Below are positions 43,301 to 51,202 of a stretch of DNA of 64,000 nt, piece by piece. Source of the stretch: Prosthecobacter debontii (GTDB lineage Bacteria > Verrucomicrobiota > Verrucomicrobiia > Verrucomicrobiales > Verrucomicrobiaceae); the NCBI RefSeq assembly GCF_900167535.1, contig NZ_FUYE01000020.1, positions 1 through 64,000 on the forward strand. Reading direction: 5' to 3'. Under the pieces are notes generated by a model. It did not search any database and was not told where the DNA came from. It worked only from the letters and a program-made list of their open reading frames with translations. Every line of letters starts with the position of its first letter. The first letter of the stretch is position 1. The translations under genes and the position numbers were made by a program.

Positions 43301-43316
43301 ATGTTCTAATGAACAT
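43301..43316. promoter_or_regulatory. LexA (SOS) operator of imuA-imuB-dnaE2
   Basis: ATGTTC-TAAT-GAACAT is a perfect palindrome containing TGTTC-N4-GAACA, the motif described for LexA of Verrucomicrobia. It ends 2 nt before the imuA ATG (43319). TCTAAT inside it (43305-43310) matches five of six -10 consensus bases, so LexA binding would cover the promoter and transcription could begin at or next to the ATG. Confidence 0.8.
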
Positions 43317-43318
43317 AT

Positions 43319-43966
43319 ATGAACACTTCGACATCAAAGCTTTCTCACCTCAGATCGCTGCTTCAAAGCCGTTTCCCCACAGCGATGATCACGGCTCCCG
43401 CGCGAGCAGATGCCGAAGTTCATTCCGCCGACGTCACCCTCTTGCCAGGTAGATTGATCGAGGTCGTCTCTCCGGCCAACCGTCCTGGCGGTGGACTTAT
43501 TTTAAGGCGACTAATGCGATCAATTTCCACGCCTCTCGCATTCATCGATGGTTGCGACTCGCTCGATCCAGCCTCCATCGATAAAGCCGTTAGGCAGCGC
43601 TTGCTTTGGGTGCGTTGCCATCAAGTTCGTGAGGCTATTCGTGCAGCGGATCTGCTCTTGAGGGATGGTAATCTCTCAGCGCTGCTCTTGGACCTACGCC
43701 AGGCACCCACGAAAGATCTTCTTCATCTACCGTCCAGCATCTGGCACAGGCTGCGTATGCTGGCTGAACGGACAAATGTTTCCTTGGCCGTGTTTTCTCC
43801 CGGGCCAGTCATACCCTGTGTCGCTAAGCGATGGCTCCTTCGCCCTAATCTGCATTTAGCGGATCTAGAAACATCAGCGCAAGATCTCTGTCTGCGTGTG
43901 AATGCGCAACTGCAACGTGGAAGAGGTCTTCCTTCAGCCCAATCTCCAGCGTTGGTCTCTGTCTAG
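43319..43966 (+). CDS. imuA: ImuA-like SOS mutagenesis protein
   Basis: A protein of 215 aa. It begins with a short helix-type N-terminus (LSHLRSLLQSRFPTA), has GRLIEVVSPANRPGGGLILR where RecA-like ATPases carry their P-loop region, and VRCHQVREAIRAADLLLRDG then LSALLLDLRQAP in the Walker B area, as in ImuA proteins. ImuA is a RecA/SulA-related partner of ImuB and DnaE2 in translesion synthesis. No clear Walker A lysine is visible. Call rests on weak similarity plus secure context: an SOS box ahead and imuB 30 bp downstream. Confidence 0.8.
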   Translation: MNTSTSKLSHLRSLLQSRFPTAMITAPARADAEVHSADVTLLPGRLIEVVSPANRPGGGLILRRLMRSISTPLAFIDGCDSLDPASIDKAVRQRLLWVRCHQVREAIRAADLLLRDGNLSALLLDLRQAPTKDLLHLPSSIWHRLRMLAERTNVSLAVFSPGPVIPCVAKRWLLRPNLHLADLETSAQDLCLRVNAQLQRGRGLPSAQSPALVSV

Positions 43967-43985
43967 CTGATCCCAATCGAAGATG

Positions 43986-43990
43986 AGGTG
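43986..43990 (+). promoter_or_regulatory. Ribosome binding site of imuB
   Basis: GAGGTG begins at about 43986 and lies 6 nt before the ATG at 43997. It favours that ATG over the GTG at 43988, which is itself part of the Shine-Dalgarno sequence. Confidence 0.6.
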
Positions 43991-43996
43991 TCTATC

Positions 43997-45505
43997 ATGT
44001 TCGCGGCTTGGCTCCTTCCCCGTTTTATGCTGCAAGCTCTGCGGGCTCGACAGCCAGATCGAATTGCTGTCTTGGAGGAAACTCCCTGTAAAACAGTCAG
44101 CCAACAAGAGAACACCCTGATTCTCAGTATCAGCCATGGAGCAGAAAGAACCGGCGTGCATCCAGGTATGACCGTGTCCCAAGCACTGGCACGCTGTCCA
44201 AATCTCCAAGTGCGCTATCGCGACGGACAGGCGGAGCAAGCCGTGCAGTCACTCTTGCTGAAGGCGGCGGAATCATGGACTCCCGACTATGAATCGACTC
44301 GTCCAGGGATCTGTGTCCTGGACCTCTCTCATACACGCTGGCTCTCCCAGGAAATCCATCTCCATGCTTGGCAAGATCGCGGATTACAAATGCGTCAGGA
44401 CATGCAGACTCAAGGCTATGATCTGCGCGTCGGCTTCGCTGAAAATGCGGATCTTGCCATCTTAGCAGCTCATGTAGCAGATCCAGTGCGAGTCCTGCGT
44501 GCGGGAGTGGCTGAGGAAAAACACGTGCTGCATGACCTGCCCCTCACGATTCTCAATCCCTCTCCGCCGGTCCTGGAAGTCTTATCGCTCTGGGGTATCC
44601 GCACATTGGGGCAACTCGTCGCACTCCCTCGGGCGGACCTCGCTAGTCGTCTGGGAGCGGAAGGTTTGAGACTCAGGGATATGGCCCAGGGAGGAAAGGA
44701 GCGGCTGCTGAGTCTAGTCCGCTCTCAAGAGCAATTCCGGGAGGTCGTCGAACTTGAATCTCCCATCGAAAGTCTGGAGCCGTTGATGCATCTGCTAGAG
44801 CGACTGCTGCAGCGGCTCAGTGCCCAACTCGCCGCCTCCTGGCATGTCGCGGGCAGCCTGAATCTGACACTCAGGTTTGCAGATCGCAGCAGTCATGAAC
44901 GTGATCTCGGTGTAGCCGAGCCCACTCGCGAAGTGCCTGTGTTGATGCGTCTTTTACGAACTTATCTCGAGGGGCTCACAGCAGCAGCCCCCATCATCGG
45001 AGTCTCACTAGAACTCACCCCAGTGCGTGCTGCCAGCAGCCAACCTACACTCTTTGAGCGCGGCCTAAGCGATCCGAATCGTTTTGCCGAAACACTTTCC
45101 GCTCTAGAAGTTTTGTTAGGCCGTGGACGAGTTGGCCGAGCAGAATTGCTACCCTCTCGGCGTCCGGATGCTTACCATGTAGCCGGATTTCTTGAATCGT
45201 TCACAGCCAGCGCTTTGGCCAGCACCTCAGATGCAGACCAGTTCATCGGGCTGCCTCTCCAGCGCTTCCGTCCCCCCCGTCCAGCGCTGGTGACTTTGCA
45301 TCAGCAGCGCCCCGTGGAGCTTCGGCTGGATGGCACCGTGCTCTCCGTGCGTGAAAGTCGCGGGCCTTGGTTGCTATCCGGCAATTGGTGGGATCTCAGA
45401 CAGGTTTGGCAACATGAAATCTGGGAGGTTGAGGACATGCAAGGTGTGCTTTACCGTCTGATTCAGGAAAACAACCGTTGGTTTGTGGAGGGGCTGTATG
45501 GCTAA
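43997..45505 (+). CDS. imuB: ImuB, catalytically inactive Y-family polymerase
   Basis: A protein of 502 aa related to Y-family DNA polymerases. The N-terminal strand reads MFAAWLLPRF, without the acidic residues of active Pol IV/V, as expected for ImuB. Typical segments follow: SISHGAERTGVHPGMTVSQA, LSLWGIRTLGQLVALPRADL and a little-finger-like region (LNLTLRFADRSSHERDL). SQPTLFERGL near residue 347 fits a beta-clamp-binding motif, so it should tether DnaE2 to the clamp. The ATG at 43997 has a good Shine-Dalgarno. It overlaps dnaE2 by 8 bp. Confidence 0.9.
   Translation: MFAAWLLPRFMLQALRARQPDRIAVLEETPCKTVSQQENTLILSISHGAERTGVHPGMTVSQALARCPNLQVRYRDGQAEQAVQSLLLKAAESWTPDYESTRPGICVLDLSHTRWLSQEIHLHAWQDRGLQMRQDMQTQGYDLRVGFAENADLAILAAHVADPVRVLRAGVAEEKHVLHDLPLTILNPSPPVLEVLSLWGIRTLGQLVALPRADLASRLGAEGLRLRDMAQGGKERLLSLVRSQEQFREVVELESPIESLEPLMHLLERLLQRLSAQLAASWHVAGSLNLTLRFADRSSHERDLGVAEPTREVPVLMRLLRTYLEGLTAAAPIIGVSLELTPVRAASSQPTLFERGLSDPNRFAETLSALEVLLGRGRVGRAELLPSRRPDAYHVAGFLESFTASALASTSDADQFIGLPLQRFRPPRPALVTLHQQRPVELRLDGTVLSVRESRGPWLLSGNWWDLRQVWQHEIWEVEDMQGVLYRLIQENNRWFVEGLYG
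45487..45493 (+). promoter_or_regulatory. Ribosome binding site of dnaE2
   Basis: GGAGGGG inside the last codons of imuB lies 4 nt before the ATG at 45498. It fixes the dnaE2 start and implies translational coupling to imuB. Confidence 0.7.
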
Positions 45506-48500
45506 TCGTGTTTTCCATGAACTGCATGCTCGCAGTGCCTTCAGCTTTCTACGAGGCACCTCGCTGCCTGAAGATCTCATCCAACGGGCCGCTCATCTGG
45601 GCATGAGCACTCTGGTGCTGACGGATCGTGATGGTGTCTATGGCTCACCCAGCGCCCATCATGCCAGCCGCGAAACCGGCGTGCGCGCCATTGTGGGCAG
45701 CGAACTCACCATGGAAGACGGCGGTGTTTTACCGGTGATCGTGCGCTCGCGAGCGGGCTATCAAAACCTGTGCCGCCTGCTGACACGTTCGAAACTCGCC
45801 GCGCCCAAAGGAGAAAGCCGCGTCTCTTGGCAGGAACTGGAAGCCCATGCGGACGGTCTCACCGCACTCACAGGCGATGAAGAAGGCGTGCTGCATCGGG
45901 CCCTAAATTCAGGAGAACCCACCGCCCCAGTCCTCCTCGTGCAACGCCTCTGTCGCATCTTTGGTCACGCCCAAGTGAATCTAGAGATCCACCGGCACCG
46001 CATTCCTCGGGAAAATCATCGGCTCCACGAAATCTTGGATCTGGCTGCACACCTTCGTCTCCCCGTCGTCGCCTCCAACGCCCCTTATTACGCCACATCC
46101 GACCGCCGTATCCTCCACGACGCATTCACCTGCCTTCGCCATCACACGCATCTGGATGAAGCTGGTCTGCGGCTTTCTCCGAACTCTGAACGACATCTCA
46201 AAAACCCTGCGCAGATGCAAAGTTTGTTTACCGACCTCCCCCAGGCGTTGACACAAACACAACGCATCGTCGAAAGCGTCGACTTCGGCTTGGACAAACT
46301 GGGATATGAATTCCCGAAATACGACGTCCCATCCGGTCATGATCAGGACAGTTTTTTGCGTGAGGTCACTTACCAGTCCGCACGCCATCGTTTTCCCAAG
46401 ATGACTGAGGCCGTCCGCCAACAACTTGACCACGAACTGGGATTGATTTCCAAACTTGGGTTCAGTGGCTACTTCTTGGTGGTATGGGACATTGTCCGGT
46501 GGACAACGGAAAACGGAATTTTAGTCCAAGGTCGAGGCAGCGCTGCTAACAGTGCCGTCTGTTACAGCCTTGGCATTACCAACGCCGACCCTATTGAGAG
46601 AAAACTGCTCTTTGAACGCTTCCTTAGTGAAGGTCACACCAGTTGGCCCGACATTGATCTCGATCTACCCAGCGGTGATCAGCGCGAGCGTGTGATTCAG
46701 GAAATGTATCGTCGTTTTGCGCCCTATGGCGCGGCGATGACTGCCAACGTCATCACTTACCGAGGACGCAGTGCGATGCGCGAGATGAGTAAGGTGCTCA
46801 ACTTACCTCAGGATGTTTGTGAGCGTTTCACAGACCTCTATGCCAATGGCGACTTTCCCCAGACGCTGCCCCTCGACGAGCAAGTCAAACTAGCGGGCTT
46901 ACACCAGGGTCATCCCCGTCTGCCGGCCCTGTTAACCTTACATCGCCAGGTTTACCGACTGCCGCGTCATCTCGGTCAGCACAGTGGAGGTATGGTTTTA
47001 TGCACCAACGGGTTGGACGGCATCGTACCTCTGGAACCCGCCTCCATGCCAGGCCGGGTAGTCGTGCAATGGGACAAAGATGACTGCGAAGACCTCGGCA
47101 TCATCAAAGTGGATCTGCTGGGCCTAGGAATGATGGCGGTATTAGAAGAAACCTTTGCTTCCAGCGCAGAGCGCGGACGCCCCATTGGCCTGTCTGAAAT
47201 CCCACTGGATGATCCTGAGACGTTCGAAATGATGCAGAAGGCGGATACCATTGGAGTTTTCCAAATCGAGAGTCGCGCGCAAATGGCCACTCTACCTCGG
47301 ATGAAACCCAAAGAGTTTTATGATGTCGTCATTGAAGTCGCCATCATTCGCCCTGGGCCTATCGTTGGCAATCTGATGCATCCCTATCTGAACCGCCGGA
47401 GCGGGAAAGAAAAAGCTGACTGCATTCACCCACTCTTCACAGATATCCTTGAACGCACCTTGGGAGTTCCCTTGTTTCAGGAGCAGGTTTTAAAGATGGC
47501 CATGGTCATAGCTGGCTTCAGCGGAAGAGATGCTGAAGAACTACGTCGAGCCATGAGCTTTCACCGCAGTGATGAACGCATCGATCATGCAACCCAAAAG
47601 CTGCGTGCTGCAATGAATGAACGATCCGTCGAAATCGCCGTTCAAGATAAACTCATCGAGAGCATCAAAGCCTTCGCCCTCTATGGATTCCCCGAAAGCC
47701 ATGCCATCAGCTTCGCACTCCTGGCTTATGCCAGCGTTTGGCTGAAAGTGCATCGAGCGGCGGAGTTCTATGCAGCGCTATTGAACTGCCAGCCGATGGG
47801 TTTTTACTCCAGCGCCACGTTGGTTCGTGATGCCAAGAAGCATGGCATGCGCTTTTTACCCGTGTGCGTCGCAGAGTCCGCCATGAAATGCACGGTCCTA
47901 ACCGACAACACCATCCGACTCGGTCTCAACCAGTTGTGCGGTATCAGCCGAGGTTCGTTAGAGAATCTGCTCGTGCAGCGCCAGCATCAGCCCTGGCGGG
48001 ATCTGGCCGACCTACTCAGCCGCTGTCCGCTAAGCCGTGATGAACGGCGGGTGCTGGCTAAAGCTGGAGCATTGAACATCCTGGGGTATCACCGGCGCAG
48101 CGCTCTCTGGGCGGCAGACGCACCGTTTCACGACGATTTGTTAGGCCCTTTGACAACGGTCCAGGAATCTCCGCTGGCACAGATGACTCCGATGGAGCGG
48201 CTGACGGCAGATTATGACACCACCACCCTCACGGTGGGCGCACATCCCATGGGTATCGTCCGAGCTCAACTACGCACGGCTAAACGAGCGTCTGACCTGT
48301 CCAGTCTCCGCCACGGTCAATGGGTGACCATCGTCGGTATGGTCATCTGCCGCCAGCGTCCTGGCACAGCTAACGGTCATTGCTTTATCAGTCTGGAGGA
48401 TGAGACGGGCATATCGAATGCGTTTGTCCGCTCTGAGCTTTTTGAGAAGAAGCGATTGGTGATTACTCAAGAGCCTTTTTTGAAGATCAATGGCTGGCTG

Positions 48501-48602
48501 CAAAGTCTGGAAGGCGTGATCTCCGTCGTCGCCAAAAATATTCAGGCCTATCGCTATGATAATACCAAGCGAGTTTCTGTAAAATCCCATGACTTCGGCT
48601 AA
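45498..48602 (+). CDS. dnaE2: Error-prone DNA polymerase DnaE2
   Basis: A protein of 1034 aa, a C-family polymerase for mutagenic translesion synthesis. The N-terminal PHP domain is visible (FHELHARSAFSFLRGTSLPE, LVLTDRDGVYG), then VQGRGSAANSAVCYSLGITN and the catalytic SWPDIDLDLPSG (about 382-393). DTIGVFQIESRAQMATLPRM and the helix-hairpin-helix region follow, with an OB fold near the C-terminus (VTIVGMVICRQRPGTANGHC). Length suits DnaE2 rather than DnaE1 (about 1150 aa). It is the last gene of the SOS cassette; its stop is 2 bp from that of the convergent hemW. Confidence 0.95.
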   Translation: MANRVFHELHARSAFSFLRGTSLPEDLIQRAAHLGMSTLVLTDRDGVYGSPSAHHASRETGVRAIVGSELTMEDGGVLPVIVRSRAGYQNLCRLLTRSKLAAPKGESRVSWQELEAHADGLTALTGDEEGVLHRALNSGEPTAPVLLVQRLCRIFGHAQVNLEIHRHRIPRENHRLHEILDLAAHLRLPVVASNAPYYATSDRRILHDAFTCLRHHTHLDEAGLRLSPNSERHLKNPAQMQSLFTDLPQALTQTQRIVESVDFGLDKLGYEFPKYDVPSGHDQDSFLREVTYQSARHRFPKMTEAVRQQLDHELGLISKLGFSGYFLVVWDIVRWTTENGILVQGRGSAANSAVCYSLGITNADPIERKLLFERFLSEGHTSWPDIDLDLPSGDQRERVIQEMYRRFAPYGAAMTANVITYRGRSAMREMSKVLNLPQDVCERFTDLYANGDFPQTLPLDEQVKLAGLHQGHPRLPALLTLHRQVYRLPRHLGQHSGGMVLCTNGLDGIVPLEPASMPGRVVVQWDKDDCEDLGIIKVDLLGLGMMAVLEETFASSAERGRPIGLSEIPLDDPETFEMMQKADTIGVFQIESRAQMATLPRMKPKEFYDVVIEVAIIRPGPIVGNLMHPYLNRRSGKEKADCIHPLFTDILERTLGVPLFQEQVLKMAMVIAGFSGRDAEELRRAMSFHRSDERIDHATQKLRAAMNERSVEIAVQDKLIESIKAFALYGFPESHAISFALLAYASVWLKVHRAAEFYAALLNCQPMGFYSSATLVRDAKKHGMRFLPVCVAESAMKCTVLTDNTIRLGLNQLCGISRGSLENLLVQRQHQPWRDLADLLSRCPLSRDERRVLAKAGALNILGYHRRSALWAADAPFHDDLLGPLTTVQESPLAQMTPMERLTADYDTTTLTVGAHPMGIVRAQLRTAKRASDLSSLRHGQWVTIVGMVICRQRPGTANGHCFISLEDETGISNAFVRSELFEKKRLVITQEPFLKINGWLQSLEGVISVVAKNIQAYRYDNTKRVSVKSHDFG

Positions 48603-48604
48603 CC

Positions 48605-49708
48605 TCACCCCATCAAGGCGACGGCAATGGAATCCACGAGCGGTTTACCCTCGCGAGTGAGGGTAATGAAGTGATCCTTCACCGAGAGCAGCCCTTCCTC
48701 CTCAAGGGTTCTGAGCATGCGCTGCTGCTCGGATTGAATAAGATTCACGGGCAGACCACGGCGTGTGCGTAACTCCAGACCAAATCGTTCGGTGCGACGG
48801 CGATCTGGAGTGAGTTCTTCCCCCGGCAAGGCGGTCCCCTGCCCGTTCTGAATCCGTGCGATGTAAACCCCCGTATCGGCCACATTTTGCCAACGCTTTT
48901 CATTCACCGTGGAATAAGCGCTGGGGCCTAAACCGAGGTATTCTTCACCTAACCAATAACTCTCGTTATGAATGGAGCGGAAGCCTTCCCGTGCATAATT
49001 GCTGATCTCGTAGTGTTGATAACCAGCCGACTCCAACTGATCCAGAGCGAGGTAGAAAAACTCCGCATCTCGCCCCTCATCCTCCTGATAACGACCGCTA
49101 CGCAAGCGCTCGAAGAACTCCGTGTCTTCCTCATAGTTGAGGTTATAGGCGGAGATGTGATCGGGTTGGAGTGAAATGGTTTTTTCCACCGTGCCACGCC
49201 AAGCTTCTAGGCTCTGTCCAGGGATGGAAAACATCAGATCCAGGCTGACGCTATCGAACCCGGCACTGCGCAGCAGTTGATAGGTTTCCTCGGCATCCAC
49301 TGGAGCATGGTCGCGGCCAAGGGTTTTCAGGGTCGGTTCATCCCAGGCCTGAATGCCCAAGCTGATGCGTGTGATTCCCTTTTCACGCATCATGGCCGCT
49401 TTGGAAGCCGTGATGGTGCGCGGATTCACCTCACAGGTGAACTCGGTCACTTGGGAAAAATCCAGGGTCTGACGCAGCCCAGAGAGCAAACGCTCCAGAT
49501 GCTTTTCACTCAAGGCGGTAGGCGTGCCACCGCCCAGATAAGCCGTGCGCAAATCCAGAGATCGGGCGGCCTGCTCGCGATTCGCTTCCGCTACCACCGC
49601 CTCGACAAACCCCGCCATGTCCGTGCTGCCATGCTGGTGCTTGTAAAAAGAGCAGTAGGGGCAGATGCGATGGCAAAAAGGGATATGGACGTAAAGGTGC
49701 TGAATCAC
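48605..49708 (-). CDS. hemW: Heme chaperone HemW (radical SAM)
   Basis: A protein of 367 aa from a GTG at 49708, which places the family opening LYVHIPFCHRICPYCSF at the N-terminus; an in-frame GTG at 49726 is also possible. Cys12, Cys16 and Cys19 form the CxxxCxxC cluster motif. LGGGTPTAL, CEVNPRTIT, SLGIQAWDEPTLKTLGRDH and DLMFSIPGQSLEAW follow as in HemW. HemW binds heme and delivers it to membrane targets; many genomes label it coproporphyrinogen oxidase-like (HemN). The DUF1501 gene ends 49 bp upstream. Confidence 0.9.
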   Translation of the reverse strand: MIQHLYVHIPFCHRICPYCSFYKHQHGSTDMAGFVEAVVAEANREQAARSLDLRTAYLGGGTPTALSEKHLERLLSGLRQTLDFSQVTEFTCEVNPRTITASKAAMMREKGITRISLGIQAWDEPTLKTLGRDHAPVDAEETYQLLRSAGFDSVSLDLMFSIPGQSLEAWRGTVEKTISLQPDHISAYNLNYEEDTEFFERLRSGRYQEDEGRDAEFFYLALDQLESAGYQHYEISNYAREGFRSIHNESYWLGEEYLGLGPSAYSTVNEKRWQNVADTGVYIARIQNGQGTALPGEELTPDRRRTERFGLELRTRRGLPVNLIQSEQQRMLRTLEEEGLLSVKDHFITLTREGKPLVDSIAVALMG

Positions 49709-49757
49709 GGACCGATACCATGACACAAATCCGGCCGAACCGCGAGATGAAGTATGA

Positions 49758-51182
49758 TCAGCCCGTGATCTTCGTATAAGCGTGGCCTTCGTTCTGATCG
49801 ATGCGCTCCGGACGTCCCTTTTGGTGGAAGACCAGTTGGGTGTGATCCACACCCAGCAGATGCAGGATGGTGGAATGGAGGTCATGCACGTGCAGGCGAT
49901 CCTTCACCGCATAGAGGCCGAGTTCATCGGTCGCACCGATCACCTGACCACCTTTGACGCCACCACCTGCCATCCACATGGAGAATCCGGTGGGGTTATG
50001 GTCACGGCCACCGCCTTGTTCGCTCATCGGTGTGCGGCCGAATTCGCCGCCCCAGATGACGAGGGTTTCATCCAGCAAGCCCCGCTGTTTAAGGTCCGTG
50101 AGCAAGCCTGCGATCGGACGGTCCACAGAGCGGCAGAGGCGACCGTGATTTTCTTCGATCTTGCTGTGAGAGTCCCATTTGCTGCCCGCACCGCTATAAA
50201 GCTGCACAAAGCGGACGCCGTTTTCCACCAGACGACGAGCCAACAAACAGTTACGTCCATACACCGCCGTCTCTGGTTTATCCATGCCGTAGAGAGCTTT
50301 GATCGCGTCGCTTTCCTTGCTGAGATCCACGGCCACTGGCGCCTCGGCCTGCATCTTGTAAGCGAGCTCGTAGGAGCGAATGCGTGCATCCAGCTCCGTA
50401 TTGTCAGTGCGGGTGCGATTGTAGTCCTGATTGAGCGCAGCCAGCAGGTCCAGTTTCTCACGCTGCTGAGTCGCGCTGTAGCCTTTAGGATTGTCCAGAT
50501 ACTTGATCGGCACTCCATCGGAGCTGAACTCCACGCCCTGATAGACCGCAGGCATGAAGCCACTGCCCCAGTTGCGCACGCCATTCACGACGGTGCCTTC
50601 ACTGTCCTTGATGACCACAAAGCCGGGCAGATTGTGGTTTTCCGTGCCCAGACCGTAATTCACCCAGGCCCCCAGAGAGGGACGCCCCCCGAAGATGCTG
50701 CCGGTATTCATCTGACAGACCCCGCCTGCGTGGTTGATGCCATCAGAGGCGCAGGAGTTGATCACGGCGAGGTCATCGGCATGCTCCGCCACGTTTTCAA
50801 ACCAATCGGAGATAAGCAATCCGCTCTGCCCATAACGCTTCCAAGTGCGCTTACACTCCAAAAGCGGTGCCCCACTTTCTCCCATGGCCAGCACGGGTTC
50901 CTTGAAGCTCGGCGGGAGCTTTTGCCCTGCCAGCTTATTGAGCAACGGTTTGTGATCGAAAGTGTCCAGATGGCTGGGACCGCCTTCCATGAAGCAGAAA
51001 ATGACGTTCTTGGCTTTCCCCAAACGCTGCGGCAACTGCTTCAGCACGGGATTGCTCGCACTGGGAGCCCCGAGCACGGGTTCCTTCATCAGTGCCGCCA
51101 GAGCGACAGCTCCAAACCCGCAGCCAGCACGGCTGAGGAAATCACGACGGGTCGTCAGGATATCGTAGTTATGACAAGGCAT
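49758..51182 (-). CDS. DUF1501 protein with Tat signal
   Basis: A protein of 474 aa. The N-terminus has a twin-arginine signal (TTRRDFLSRAGCGFGAVALA, Arg12-Arg13), then NVIFCFMEGGPSHLDTFDHK, typical of DUF1501. Later blocks include GQSGLLISDWFENVAEHADD, NHAGGVCQMNTGSIFGGRPS, VIWGGEFGRTP and GRDHNPTGFSMWMAGGGVKG; the pattern resembles alkaline phosphatase/sulfatase-fold enzymes. DUF1501 genes usually pair with DUF1549/1553 genes in Planctomycetes and Verrucomicrobia, as here (20 bp apart). The substrate is unknown, possibly a complex polysaccharide. The ATG at 51182 is chosen for the Tat signal. Confidence 0.88.
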   Translation of the reverse strand: MPCHNYDILTTRRDFLSRAGCGFGAVALAALMKEPVLGAPSASNPVLKQLPQRLGKAKNVIFCFMEGGPSHLDTFDHKPLLNKLAGQKLPPSFKEPVLAMGESGAPLLECKRTWKRYGQSGLLISDWFENVAEHADDLAVINSCASDGINHAGGVCQMNTGSIFGGRPSLGAWVNYGLGTENHNLPGFVVIKDSEGTVVNGVRNWGSGFMPAVYQGVEFSSDGVPIKYLDNPKGYSATQQREKLDLLAALNQDYNRTRTDNTELDARIRSYELAYKMQAEAPVAVDLSKESDAIKALYGMDKPETAVYGRNCLLARRLVENGVRFVQLYSGAGSKWDSHSKIEENHGRLCRSVDRPIAGLLTDLKQRGLLDETLVIWGGEFGRTPMSEQGGGRDHNPTGFSMWMAGGGVKGGQVIGATDELGLYAVKDRLHVHDLHSTILHLLGVDHTQLVFHQKGRPERIDQNEGHAYTKITG

Positions 51183-51202
51183 GGCATTCTGGGGGTTGGA
51201 GA

